Shown: positions 10,008 through 22,100 of the stretch, piece after piece
How the letters are laid out: every line of letters starts with the position of its first letter
Position numbering within the stretch: position 1 is the first letter of the stretch
Assembly (NCBI GenBank): GCA_027603945.1
Contig: JADIIU010000040.1
Coordinates: 1-64,000, forward strand
From: Terramyces sp. JEL0728
Taxonomy: Eukaryota; Chytridiomycota; Chytridiomycetes; Rhizophydiales; Terramycetaceae
Reading direction: 5' to 3'
DNA: 64,000 nucleotides
Position numbers and translations under genes: made by a program
The notes under the pieces: model-generated
Database searches by the model: none
The model's input: only the letters and a program-made list of their open reading frames with translations
Told to the model about the DNA's origin: nothing

Positions 10008-10607
10008 ATGCTCCATATTGTACTATTAGCTTCAACTGTAATTTCTCAAACTCAAACCGGCATGTGCTGGAAAACAAACAGACCTCAGCCAACAACTACT
10101 GCTGCAGCACCTGTCAAAACCCCACCGCCAAAACCTGCTGCTCCAGTTCACCCTGCACCTCAACCTAAACCAGCAGTTCAAAATGTAGTCAGTCAAGTAG
10201 TTCAACAAGTCCAGCAAGCAGCCGGCGACTTTGGCTGTCTAGCTTTGCATAACACCGCTAGAGCTCTAGTTGGTGCCCCACCACTAACTTACAGCTCGTC
10301 ATTGGCATCAATTGCATCTGGTTGGTCAAATACAATGGCCGCAACAAATAGCTTCCATCATTCCGGTAGAAGTGGCGAGAATATCTATATGGGAGACGAT
10401 TCATCTTGTGCTGGTGCAATGGCTGCTTGGTTGGCGGAAAAAGCTCATTATGGTGGACAACCGATTGATGGCAACTTTGCTGTGTATGGCCACTATACTC
10501 AAATTGTCTGGAAAGAAAGTACACAAGTCGGGTGTGGGAGAAAGAACGGGTATGTTACTTGCAACTACAGTCCAGCTGGTAATATCCTTGGTGTTACCGC
10601 TTATTAA
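10008..10607 (+). CDS. Secreted CAP/SCP/PR-1 family protein
   Basis: A 199-aa protein: signal peptide ([18 protein letters not shown]), a Thr/Pro/Ala-rich linker at residues 23-60, then a CAP domain at about 75-199. CAP features are HNTARA (His81), the [13 protein letters not shown] strand (Glu124), the signature [17 protein letters not shown] (His162) and the CAP2-like [11 protein letters not shown]. The four cavity residues (H, E, H plus a neighbouring His) are present. Such proteins are secreted and in yeast bind sterols or fatty acids; the role here is not known. The architecture (leader, Pro-rich stalk, CAP) is typical of fungal PRY-like proteins. The gene is preceded by a TATA box and converges on LSM3. 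Confidence 0.93.
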   Translation: MLHIVLLASTVISQTQTGMCWKTNRPQPTTTAAAPVKTPPPKPAAPVHPAPQPKPAVQNVVSQVVQQVQQAAGDFGCLALHNTARALVGAPPLTYSSSLASIASGWSNTMAATNSFHHSGRSGENIYMGDDSSCAGAMAAWLAEKAHYGGQPIDGNFAVYGHYTQIVWKESTQVGCGRKNGYVTCNYSPAGNILGVTAY

Positions 10608-10696
10608 TTACCCTAATAAATCCTACTTGTCAATTCCACTAATCCAGTCCTTCCAATGGCTCTCCCATATCTACAAATTCCAAAAGTACGTATTTA

Positions 10697-10970
10697 TTAA
10701 TTTCGTTTTGGTGGGCAAACAAGTATAACCCCATCACCTCTAACAAACAACATCTCATATGTTTTCTTCTAAATTAGAAACATTTACATTAATATCATCG
10801 TCTAGCGTTATTGTTTCTGTAACGTCTCCAAGTACCATGTTCATGTGTTGATCGTATGCATGGAGGTGGCCGGAAAGCTCTCGACCGCCTCGCATTTTTA
10901 CGTAGATTGGTTCTGATAGCGATAGGCGGACTAGATCGAGTGGTTGGTCTGCATCAGCGTCTGTCTCCAT
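10697..10970 (-). CDS. LSM3: LSM3: U6 snRNA-associated Sm-like protein
   Basis: Exons 10970-10788 and 10768-10697, separated by a 19-nt intron (10769-10787). Spliced, it is 84 aa. Sm1 is visible in [38 protein letters not shown] follows, and Sm2 is [15 protein letters not shown], recovered only after intron removal. LSM3 is a ring subunit of LSM1-7 (cytoplasmic mRNA decay) and LSM2-8 (U6 snRNP, splicing). The start [14 protein letters not shown] is the first ATG that matches family length; an upstream open stretch has no ATG. It is a splicing factor that itself carries one of the ultra-short introns. Confidence 0.95.
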
Positions 10971-11072
10971 TTCTTTTTTCAAAAAAAAAAAGTAAATTTC
11001 AAAATGTGTTAAGTGTATTTGAGAGCCTTGTCCCAACAGTCAACAAATCGTACAAGTAGATAATGTACTTTA

Positions 11073-12772
<1,700 letters not shown>

Positions 12773-12911
12773 TTGTTGAAAAAAAAAGAAATCTGAAATT
12801 TGGAGTTTGATTTTTCCGTTAAACTTACAGAAAATCCACTGAGAGTACCTGTTGATCGTAATTATTTCTCTTATTTTCGCGCAGCTTGACGTCAGTATTT
12901 TCCAGCTTTAG

Positions 12912-13807
12912 ATGACGGCACAGGACAGCACTGTCTTTGCACTGCAGATTGCTATGGCCGGGATATTCTTTGGATTGCTAGCACTATCATTAATATTTCT
13001 ATTCGTTATAAATTTCAAAATGGAACTGCACGGGCGTTTCAAAGTGATTTTCAATGTGGTAATAACTGTCAGCATCTTACAATCGGCACTTGTTTTGCTT
13101 TGGCTGTATTTTCGATTTGCTGGTACCAATATGCAGTATGATTATACCCTCGAAGCCATCCAGAATCTCATCGCTGATGTCCAAATGACAATAATCCTTG
13201 TAACGAACATGGATATTCTACGGGTGTTTTCTATATTGAATCCAAAGATTGTAAGGGAGAAACTGAAATTCATACGGAAAACAGTTATTTTTGTGTGCAC
13301 TTTATTTCCAATCGCTACAACCGCAGTTTGCATATTCACCACTTGGAATGTCATCAATTCACTCAGCACAATATGCTCAGGGATCTTGGGAGCTGTGTGT
13401 ATCTTTTATGACAATATCCAGAATATATTACTCGTGCGGTCTGTATTCGGTTTGAAAATCACGCGAAGGAATGACCGATCTGTAATGGTTCAGAAACAGT
13501 TTCAGGGATTGGTTAATTACATTTATGCTATGGTGGCTGCCGATTGGGTGGTAAAATATGCTTACATCAGGGACTTTGCAGCTTTTTGGTGGGAAATATC
13601 ACGTACGTTGATACCTTATATTATGATTATATTAACCTTGCTTGTTTATTTACGATTAGCTTGCATACGCTTGGAATGATACTGTGTCTTCACAGGCTGA
13701 GGAAGTTTGTCTTTGATAGCGACCCGTCAAGCGATGGAGGAGCTAAAAGGCTTGACGGGAATTCAGTGGTGAGCTCAACAGATAGCCCGTTTGAAGGATC
13801 TAAATAA
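12912..13807 (+). CDS. Seven-transmembrane protein, GPCR-like, short tail
   Basis: Exons 12912-13550 and 13571-13807, with a 20-nt intron (13551-13570). The spliced protein is 291 aa. Seven hydrophobic segments are visible: residues about 13-37, 45-68, 80-100, 120-145, 152-172, 205-225 and 232-260. They start at AGIFFGLLALSLIFLFVINF and end at INLACLFTISLHTLGMILCL. The short C-terminal tail is Ser/Asp-rich (SDPSSDGGAKRLDG). Unspliced, the frame ends early at 13679, but only the spliced frame puts TM7 before a basic HRLRKF stop-transfer segment. No ligand or G-protein motif can be named. It shares the general organisation of the 7TM gene at 5512-7404. Confidence 0.72.
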
Positions 13808-14087
13808 ATACCGTTTCGAGAACTGTGACAACTACATTGTTTTATGGAGATGAATTGTTCGCAGAAATTTAGTGCGATGAGTTGGTCTCGCTAACCCACA
13901 ACTGTGATTCCATACAGTGCTCATTAATCTGAGAGATTTATCAATCCAGCGCTAGGAGAGCGCCATTCACACAAGAAACTCAAAAACCCTTTGCAGACTC
14001 TTCCAGTTTTCTATTCAAAAGTTTAGAGAAATTTCAAGCTCATCCATTTGCTGAACCCGCAGATCGTTTTCGTGTAAAAAAACAACA

Positions 14088-15990
14088 ATGAACTGCAATC
14101 ACCTGGAAGCGGTTAAAAAGCTGCCCCAATTCACACAGGTATTGGAATCATACCAAGGATTAGTCCGATTCTCACTATTATATCACAATCGCCATTTTCT
14201 TAAAATACACAAGAAAGGGAATCTATTCTTAATGTTAGGAAAGGAACTGAAAATTATGTTGGAAGTAGACGACCAAATAGACGACCAGCTGGATTCTACC
14301 CAATCTAAAGCCAGCTCTACACAGAAAAAGAAAAAAGCGCTTCAGGCTAGTGGAATGGAGAAAATTATCGCTCTGGCGGATAAAGTATTTAGTATTGACT
14401 CAGTTACCTACTCCAATGTGTTCTAAATGCGATGAATTTTTATCCATCTCCCGTTTGCATGCTTGCTTGCACTGTGTATTTATCGGCTGCTGGACTGATT
14501 CGCACTTGAAACCGCATCTAATGGAAAAAAGACACAATTTTGGTTCGTTGATATTAATCTAGCTATGGATATGTCTCGATGCGCCGTCTACTGTCTAGAG
14601 TGTAACGATTATCTGATAGACCACGATTTTGAAAAGATACTACTCTCGGAGCAGTTCAATTTGAACCACATCATATGCAGGATTAGAGGTAAAAATACTT
14701 TAATCAGATCCGTATGGCACGATGCAAGCGCATCAGCTATGGAAACCAACGAATGGCGATATATCAAAAATAACGCAGTTTTCAAAGTCGTTAAAGTGTT
14801 CGGGAATCAGAGGATTAAGAAATATGGGCTCTACTTGCTTTATGAATACTATATTGCAGACATTCTTGCACAACCCGTTCTTGAAAGCACATTTTTTAAG
14901 TGACAAGCATTCTTCAGCAGTATGCCAAAAAGAAGCATCTACATGCATGACTTGTCAGTTGGATAAATTATTCAGCCAGTTTTACGCTTCTGACACTACT
15001 CCATTTACTCCTCATGCTTTCTTGTATGCAATGTGGATGTCGCAAAAGCACTTGGCTGGCTACTCTCAACAGGATGCCCATGAATTTTTCATTTCCGTCT
15101 TGGATGAAATTCACAACAATTGCAGTGGTATATATTGTGTAATCAAGGCACCTTAGATTCATCATCATGCAAGTGTATCGTTCATAAAGTGTTTGGGGGA
15201 ATCCTACAATCAGATGTTACTTGCTTGCAGTGCAACAATGTAACGTTCTCATACGACCCAATCTTGGATTTATCTCTAGAAATCAAAACTTCTGCAAAAC
15301 AAACAAAGAAAAAAAAGGTTGAATCCGAAGAAGACATGGAATATACTCTTTCCGAGTGTCTGGACGAGTATATAAAGCTAACCTAGATTTACTGTGCCAG
15401 AAAAGCTAGGCAGTAACCAGTACCATTGCAAATCGTGCGGGTCTTTTGAAGAAGCGATAAAGCAATTATCCATGAAAACACTACCACCAGTACTCAGTAT
15501 ACAATTCAAACGATTCGAGCATTCGTTAACTTCTTCCAACAAGATTGATACCAAAGTCAAGATTCCATCACAGCTGGATATGACTCCACACACAACTCGA
15601 GCAGTAAAAATGCGCAGTATGATGAACAAGTCTAAAAGCAGCCGCACGCCTAGTAAACAAAACTATGACAGTGTCAGGTAGATTTAGCTAATTCAGTGAT
15701 GGAGTACCTAGCTATCAGTATAACCTTTTTGCTGTAGTTTGCCATGAGGGCAAATTAGATACAGGGCACTACAAAGCATTCTGTAAAATCAATGACGTGT
15801 GGTTTGAATTTGATGACCATAATGTATCAATTGTCGAGTATGCGCAAGTCATGAAGTGCAATGTGTAAGTTTTACTTGATGTAGTTATATGTGCTTTTAT
15901 GTCAAGCAATTCAGCAGTTATGTGCCAAATGAGTTTGGTGACCAGATTCCTATTGAAGTAAAAACCGAAGATGTGGTTATGGATGTATAA
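14088..15990 (+). CDS. UBP8: Ubiquitin C-terminal hydrolase, UBP8/USP22 type
   Basis: Eight exons: 14088-14384, 14404-14542, 14563-14688, 14708-15127, 15148-15367, 15387-15677, 15697-15864, 15885-15990; introns 19, 20, 19, 20, 19, 19 and 20 nt. The product is 588 aa. An N-terminal ZnF-UBP finger (Cys/His pairs in CSKCDEF, CLHCVFIGCW, CLECNDY) precedes a peptidase C19 domain. Its Cys box is GLRNMGSTCFMNTILQ, with HLAGYSQQDAHEFF, SDVTCLQC and YHCKSCGS zinc-ribbon motifs, QFKRFEHS, and the His box LDTGHYKAF. The combination, and the phrases LAGYxQQDAHEF and KRFEHS, match the SAGA deubiquitinase Ubp8/USP22, which removes ubiquitin from histone H2B. It converges on the trehalase gene, with 81 bp between stops. 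Confidence 0.94.
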
Positions 15991-16071
15991 TTAATAAACC
16001 AGACTTGGTCTTGTAGATTCGCTTCTCACCGGATGTTATAATTCCAAAGTACGACGGAAATCTACAATGTT

Positions 16072-18555
16072 TTATTTCTTGAAAACCTTGTCTGGATGGA
16101 CCAGGTTTGCCAAATGCCGTTCAAGTTTAGTATCCAACAAAGTCAATCCAATCTACGTTAATAAGAATTACTTGGTAGCTGGCATTCATCCATCCGAATC
16201 CTTCCTTTGCCACATACTTGAAATCAGTCCCTACATTGCCATACTCAACGTCTACTTGATGAGTTATTACATCCACGTCGAATTTTTCGGGTACGACGCC
16301 ATTGTATTCGACAAAAGATTTTGTAATTGAATATAACCATCGATAGACCAGCTCTTTTTGTTCTTTGATGTAGCCGTAGTGTTGTAGTCCTTTCCATGCC
16401 AGGATTTGGTGTGGTGCCCAGCCAAACGGATAGTCCCACTGACGTTCTGGTCGGTCCAGGCAAATGTGTCCCCTAGATACCTCTGTGCCAGATACAATAC
16501 CGCCAGATAGTGCAAACAGCTCGATACAGGTTTTTACAAGCTTCTCTGCATGCTCTTTATCAGGGATTTTCGCCCATAAAGGCCAGAATGCCGTTGCTGA
16601 TTGGTAAGCCGAACGCACATGAATTGAACAGTCGTAATCATAGTACAAGTTGGCAAGAGGACACCAAAGATACTTGTTGATCGATTCTCTTGTTCGTAGT
16701 GCAATGTCTCTGAAAATTGCAGTTGGGAGTTTGACAGAGAAAAATTTGCCTACATCACTGCAAATTCTGTAATCGACAAACTTTCCTTTGACTATTTCAG
16801 CTTTGGTCTTGTATTGTTCAAATATAACAATCCCTTTTGCCCAGCTGGTATTCCACTCGGTAAACCTGTCAATCAACTTATCGCTTGATTCTAGTAATTT
16901 AAACCACTCTAGGAATAGGTCGTAGTGGACGTTGTTGGTACCATTTTTAACGTAGACCCAGGAATACCCGTCGCAGTAAGTACTAACTAGTTCTGCTAAA
17001 TCCACTTCATATTTAAACAGCAAGCTATTTAAATCTACCGTGACCAAATTTGCACAACGCTTTTCAAAACGGTAGGTGGTATCATGGCCACTTTCTCTCA
17101 CTGCTCTATCATGTAGAAAATATTCATCTAGAGCTGGCTCGAGGATTTCCTTTTTTTGATACTTTTCAGCATAAGTAGCAATATCAAGGCCCATTTCGTC
17201 TGCATATGGTCTAATAGTGTGGTCAAAGTGCGATGCTATTGTCAACAAAAATTACGCTCAGTTTCTGGTGGTATTCCAAGACCTTCTGGATGGTATTTGG
17301 ACAAGCCGGTGGACTTGTCCAACCGCGGTGGACACAGCCAAACCCCGAACAATTCTTTGATTGAGGCTCTAATTCCAGTCGTGATCCACCTTTTTAATCG
17401 CTCTTCGTCAAATTCTGGCTTTGTTTGAAGCATATTATACGTTTGGATCATCATGTCTGTCAAGAATGGGGGTTGGGAACGGGTCAGATAGTAGGACCGA
17501 TTCGCATTTAATATTTTTCCATAATCTATATGAGTATTCGGATTACGTTCAATCTCATACCAAAAGTTTTCTACCATTCCTCTAGCTAATCCTACCCTTC
17601 CATCAATCAATAATCCAAGCGTCTCAAAGTAGGAATCCCAGCCGTACATTTCATTGAACCTTCCACCGGGAACAACAAACGGAGTTCCTACCATTCAGTC
17701 TCAAAATACCTTGATTAGTAACTCAAGAACCTAAATAAAAAAAAAAGAGTACCTTTAATTTGCAAACCAATAGCTGATTCAAAAGTGCGAAGAGCCAAGG
17801 AAAGTATCCCCGGCTTTGTATTGATGCTCTTTACATATTCAGGAGTTATATCTTCAGGTAACACTACCATTTCCAAATTCAAATGAGGTCGTTTCTGAGC
17901 GATATCCTTGTAATATTCTTGTCCCAGTAAATCACCAAACGGTACATAAACCCTGTTTTTCTTGTCTTCAACTTTAGAGTCGTCACAAATCTTTTCAATC
18001 CCATTGGCATCCATTCGTCTGGTCAATTCATCCCAGAAGTGGTATTTGATCAACCGGTTTAGTCGCTGCAGCGGATTTTCGTTTAATCTCTCCAAATCAA
18101 CCGTTATAAAGGTTCTTCCAAATTCCGAAGCCAGTGATAATTCTTGAAGCAGATTTGATAATGCATACGTTCCTCTTACATGCACTGTTCTATAGCCTTC
18201 CGAAGCAGCAGTTCCGAGGGTAAACGCTCTGGGTCCTTGGTCTTGAACAGTTATTTGACAGTCATTGTTGGTATCTTCTTGCTGTAGTAACTCCCGCTTT
18301 GTTTTTTCAACGTCAATGAGGAATGCTTGGTTATGCATAGTGTCGTGCGAGAATCTTCTGGATAGCGGTGTTGGTCTTGAAGGTAATAGAACGGTGGATA
18401 CGTTTCTTTTAAAACCTGATTGTGAGAGTCCGAATACCTAGATCAGCAGATGGATTACCTATACCGTGAGCCTTTTCCAAATCCACATCCGGATATTCCA
18501 ATTCATGTTCCCACTGAGTCTTGTCTTTTTGCTTTGCTTGAAATCGCTTTTCCAT
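16072..18555 (-). CDS. NTH1: Neutral trehalase (GH37), PKA-regulated type
   Basis: Exons 18555-18438, 18415-17753, 17687-17256, 17235-16172, 16152-16072; introns 22, 65, 20 and 19 nt; 785 aa. It hydrolyses trehalose to glucose in the cytosol. The N-terminus has a PKA-type site (LSRRFSHD) and the Ca-binding-like loop [15 protein letters not shown] seen in yeast Nth1. The catalytic domain carries [46 protein letters not shown] and [12 protein letters not shown]. The first exon is chosen from an ATG at 18553-18555 that joins in frame; it matches poorly conserved N-termini, so the exact start is less sure. Intron 2 is unusual: it is three consecutive GT...AG blocks. Other introns are standard for this window. 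Confidence 0.95.
17688..17752 (-). other. 65-nt compound intron of trehalase: three abutting GT...AG units
   Basis: In transcript order: 17752-17731 (22 nt), 17730-17710 (21 nt), 17709-17688 (22 nt). Each block starts GT and ends AG, with no exonic base between. Unit 2 has an ACTAATCAAG end and unit 3 a CTGAATGGTAG end, like single introns elsewhere. Unit 1 has a T-rich core ending ATTTAG. Only removal of all three restores [13 protein letters not shown]; partial removal leaves stops. It is the only intron outside 18-23 nt in the window. Confidence 0.8.
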
Positions 18556-19143
18556 TTTTTAAATTAAACTTTTTTTTGTGGTCAGAAACTATTTTGTTGC
18601 GATTTCCACGATTCGCAATCACAACACTAGTTTGGATATTACTACCGCTGGCCCAGACCATGGAATGGAAAAGTAACACATCGTTTGGACCAGATCTTGT
18701 AATAGATTCAGCGATCCAGACTATTTGACTACAATTTGAATTTGGAGGTTATGGAACAATGGTATTATGCTGGGTATCAGATTTTGAATTTACCGTGGAA
18801 ACCCATGGAATGCCCGGGGTATTGATTGTCCTACCACCTGCTCCTGTGATGGCCATAAGATACTTTAACACCGCGAATTACAATAAAGAACATTGATTTT
18901 CCATATCCCGGTAAGAGCAGCGAATCTGACTGCCATTCCGGTAAGAATGCAATTCGTTATGGCACACAAACTACAGTAGTGTTCCTCAATTTATTTTGGA
19001 CTGCCACGAACTTGATCATATTGGGAAACATTTACAGGCTCGGTGATGTTCCAATAGAAATAATAAAGGTCTGTAATTTCTGGCATTTTGACTCAATCCC
19101 TTAGTTGAAATGTAAACTTTTTTTTCTTTTTTTTTCCAGTAAA
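18556..19143. other. 588-bp divergent intergenic region
   Basis: Between the starts of trehalase (minus) and midasin (plus). No conserved coding potential was found in six frames. A T-rich tract followed by CAG (about 19113-19139) lies just upstream of the midasin ATG and could be a 5'-UTR acceptor, but no donor is evident. Confidence 0.45.
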
Positions 19144-22100
19144 ATGGAAACCAGTTGTATAACAGAGCAGGAAAAATCAAATATAACTGATCCAAATGTA
19201 TTATCTGCACTACTATACAGACCATGTACTTGTTCACTAGTAGTTAAAGAATACTTGCAGATAATACCAGACTTGATATCAAGAAACCAAGTAGTCTCAT
19301 GCAAAACACACCAAATGAAGCCTGAGCTAATGGAATTGATTACCTTTTCAAGACTAGTACCATTGCTGCCTTATTTAAAACCGTATTTATTGTTAATGTA
19401 GATTTTCTTTGAAACCATTAGTAATTGAACCGCGATATGTTTATTATTTATTGAAACACTCCAGAGATTACTTTTCTTTCTTTAGTCCGTTGGATTTTTA
19501 CCCCTACCTGGAAAGGGATTCAGCTGATATCCAGCCAGACGATATTTCTATTTATTATGCTATTTTGTGCATCGGATTGCTCTCTGGAATGGTAGACACG
19601 GAGCAGCAGCAAATGATTAAAAAATGCATTCCAGACTTGAAGCCAGTATTGAAAGAGTAACAAAAATTAACAAAGATTTTACAAGCACAGTTACAAGCAA
19701 TCACTGGACTTGCTTTTATTGTTTAATTACAAGGAAAAAGAGTTTGATATAAAATCGGATAAAGTTGCAAACCTTTGCGGTGTGTTGTTACCAAAACAGC
19801 AACAGGAATACAAATCAGAATTCGTAATGACAGAAACACCAAAAAGAATTTTACATGAAATTGGACTAGCCCTCTCTTGCGAGATGCCGATTTTATTACA
19901 AGGAGAAGAAGGGAGTGGTAAAACCGCCCTTGTTGAAGAAGCAGGAAGAATCCTTGGATGCCAAGGTAATCGATTTTAATCCAGAATTGTTAAAAATTCA
20001 CTTGGGAGATCAAACAGATAGCAAGCTACTCTTAGGCACTTATATGACTACTAGCACGCCAGGTGTATTTAAGTGGCAGCCTGGTATCCTCACTACAGCC
20101 GTTACTGAAGGACGCTGGCTGCTTATTGAAGATATTGACCTTGCACCTGTTGATGTTATAAGTATTCTGCTACCATTATTAGAAACCAGATGGCTACATG
20201 TTCAAAGTAGAGGGGAACGACATTATGCCAAAGATGGATTCAAAATATTTGCCACTAAAAGAACAGAAAACAAGTCTATTGGAGAGAATCTGTGGACTGC
20301 CATTAAAGTGCCAGTGATGGAGTTGGACGAAATTCAACAAATAATAACAGCAAAATTCCCTGAAATATCTCAAATAGAACTAATTATACAAGTGTATGAC
20401 AAGTTGAAAACCATTTACAAGGAATTCCAAAGGCAGTTGTCCATCAGAGATCTGATCAAATGGTGTGATAGAATCAGCCAGTTGTTGGGCATTCAGGAAC
20501 TCAATGAATTGGTATTTAGAGAAGCTTTTGACTGTATCCTTGGAATGATTCCTAAAGAGCAGGTACTGTTCAGTGTGGCATTAGAACTGGGAAATATGCT
20601 GGAATTATCGCAGCATAGAGTTGAATACTATATTCAGCATCACTTGCCATCACTCGTAGTTGAAAAAGACTATATTCAAATTGGACGGGTTACTTTGCCG
20701 AAAATTAAACAAATCGAATCAAATGCACCGTTTGCCAGTACCAGCGCTTCGTTGCGGTTATTGGAAAAGTTGGCAATGTGTGTTTTACAAAAAGAGCCAA
20801 TTTTGCTAGTTGGTGAAACAGGTACTGGTAAAACTACAGTCGTGCAGAAACTGGCTTCGCAGTTGGGCCACAAACTGACTGTAATCAATATGAGTCAGCA
20901 GTCTGATAGTACAGATTTGCTCGGAGGATTCAAACCTGTTGACCAAGTGATGTTGATTGCACCACTAAAAGAAAAGTTTGATGAATTGTTTTCAGCTACT
21001 TTTTCCGCCAAAAACAATACTGCGTTCATTGACTCTATCAACAAATACTACTCAAGAAAAAAATGGGATCAAGTGCTTGTAGGATTCAACAATGCTATTA
21101 AAATGGCTGAAAAAGTACAAGCTAATCAACAGTCTGCAAGATTGTCAATGAATGAAAGTGAAGGCAAAAAGAAAGCAAGAAAAGTGCTTGATCCGTCACT
21201 GTTTGTCGAATGGGAAATTTTTCAAAATATGACTAGAGAATTCCAGCAAAAGATGCAACAGATTAAGAGCAACTTTTTGTTTTCATTTGTTGAAGGAAGT
21301 CTTGTTCAAGCCATGAAGAATGGCCACTGGATTCTCTTGGACGAAATCAATTTAGCAACTGCTGAAACTTTGGAATGTTTATCGGGGCTATTACAAGGGC
21401 CTGATGGATCTATTCTGCTATTAGAAAGAGGTGATGTTCAGCCAATCAAACGACACCAAAATTTCCGTATCTTTGGGTGTATGAATCCAGCAAACGATGC
21501 TGGCAAACGAAATCTTCCCGGTGGACTTCGATCCCGATTCACTGAATTCTGGGTAAACTCTCCTGACTCCAACATTACCGATCTGTTACTGGTAATTAAG
21601 AGTTATATATACAAATTCTTACCTGCAGGTCCAAGTGGAGAGGAAATATGCAGGGATATAGCACAGTTTTACGTTGGATGCAAGAGCCTTGCTGTAGAAG
21701 GAATGGTATTCGATGGGGCTGATCAAAAAGTACATATTAGTATGCGTACACTTACACGCGCGCTTTCTTGTGCTTCATTTATCGCTCCTACTTATGGACT
21801 GCGACGATCGTTGTATGAAGGTTGCTTTATGACTTTTATGACCGGATTGTCAACCGATTCGTTCAAGAAGCTATATGCTATTTTAGAAACCTGCATACTT
21901 AATACAGTTAGGAACGCACAAGCATTTATTAAACAGATTCCGCAATGTCCAGAGGACAATCAACTTAATGCAAAGTACACTCTAGTCGACTCTTTCTGGC
22001 TTGAAAAAGGTCCGCTGGAAATCCCAGAAAACCTGCAGGACCAATTTGTACTTACGCCGTCTGTTAAAGCAAACCTGGCTAATTTGGCCAGAGGTTGTGT

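Noticed and set aside
13644..13659. 16-nt GT...AG segment in the 7TM gene
   Set aside because: It gives the wrong frame; the 20-nt segment at 13551-13570 restores a frame ending in a proper TM7 and basic tail.
18450..18728. 92-codon plus-strand ORF
   Set aside because: It lies antisense to trehalase exon 1 and has no domain or promoter support.
19392..19401. 10-nt GT...AG segment at the end of midasin exon 1
   Set aside because: Frame-compatible, but the overlapping 19-nt segment (19383-19401) fits the size class and gives an equally good protein.
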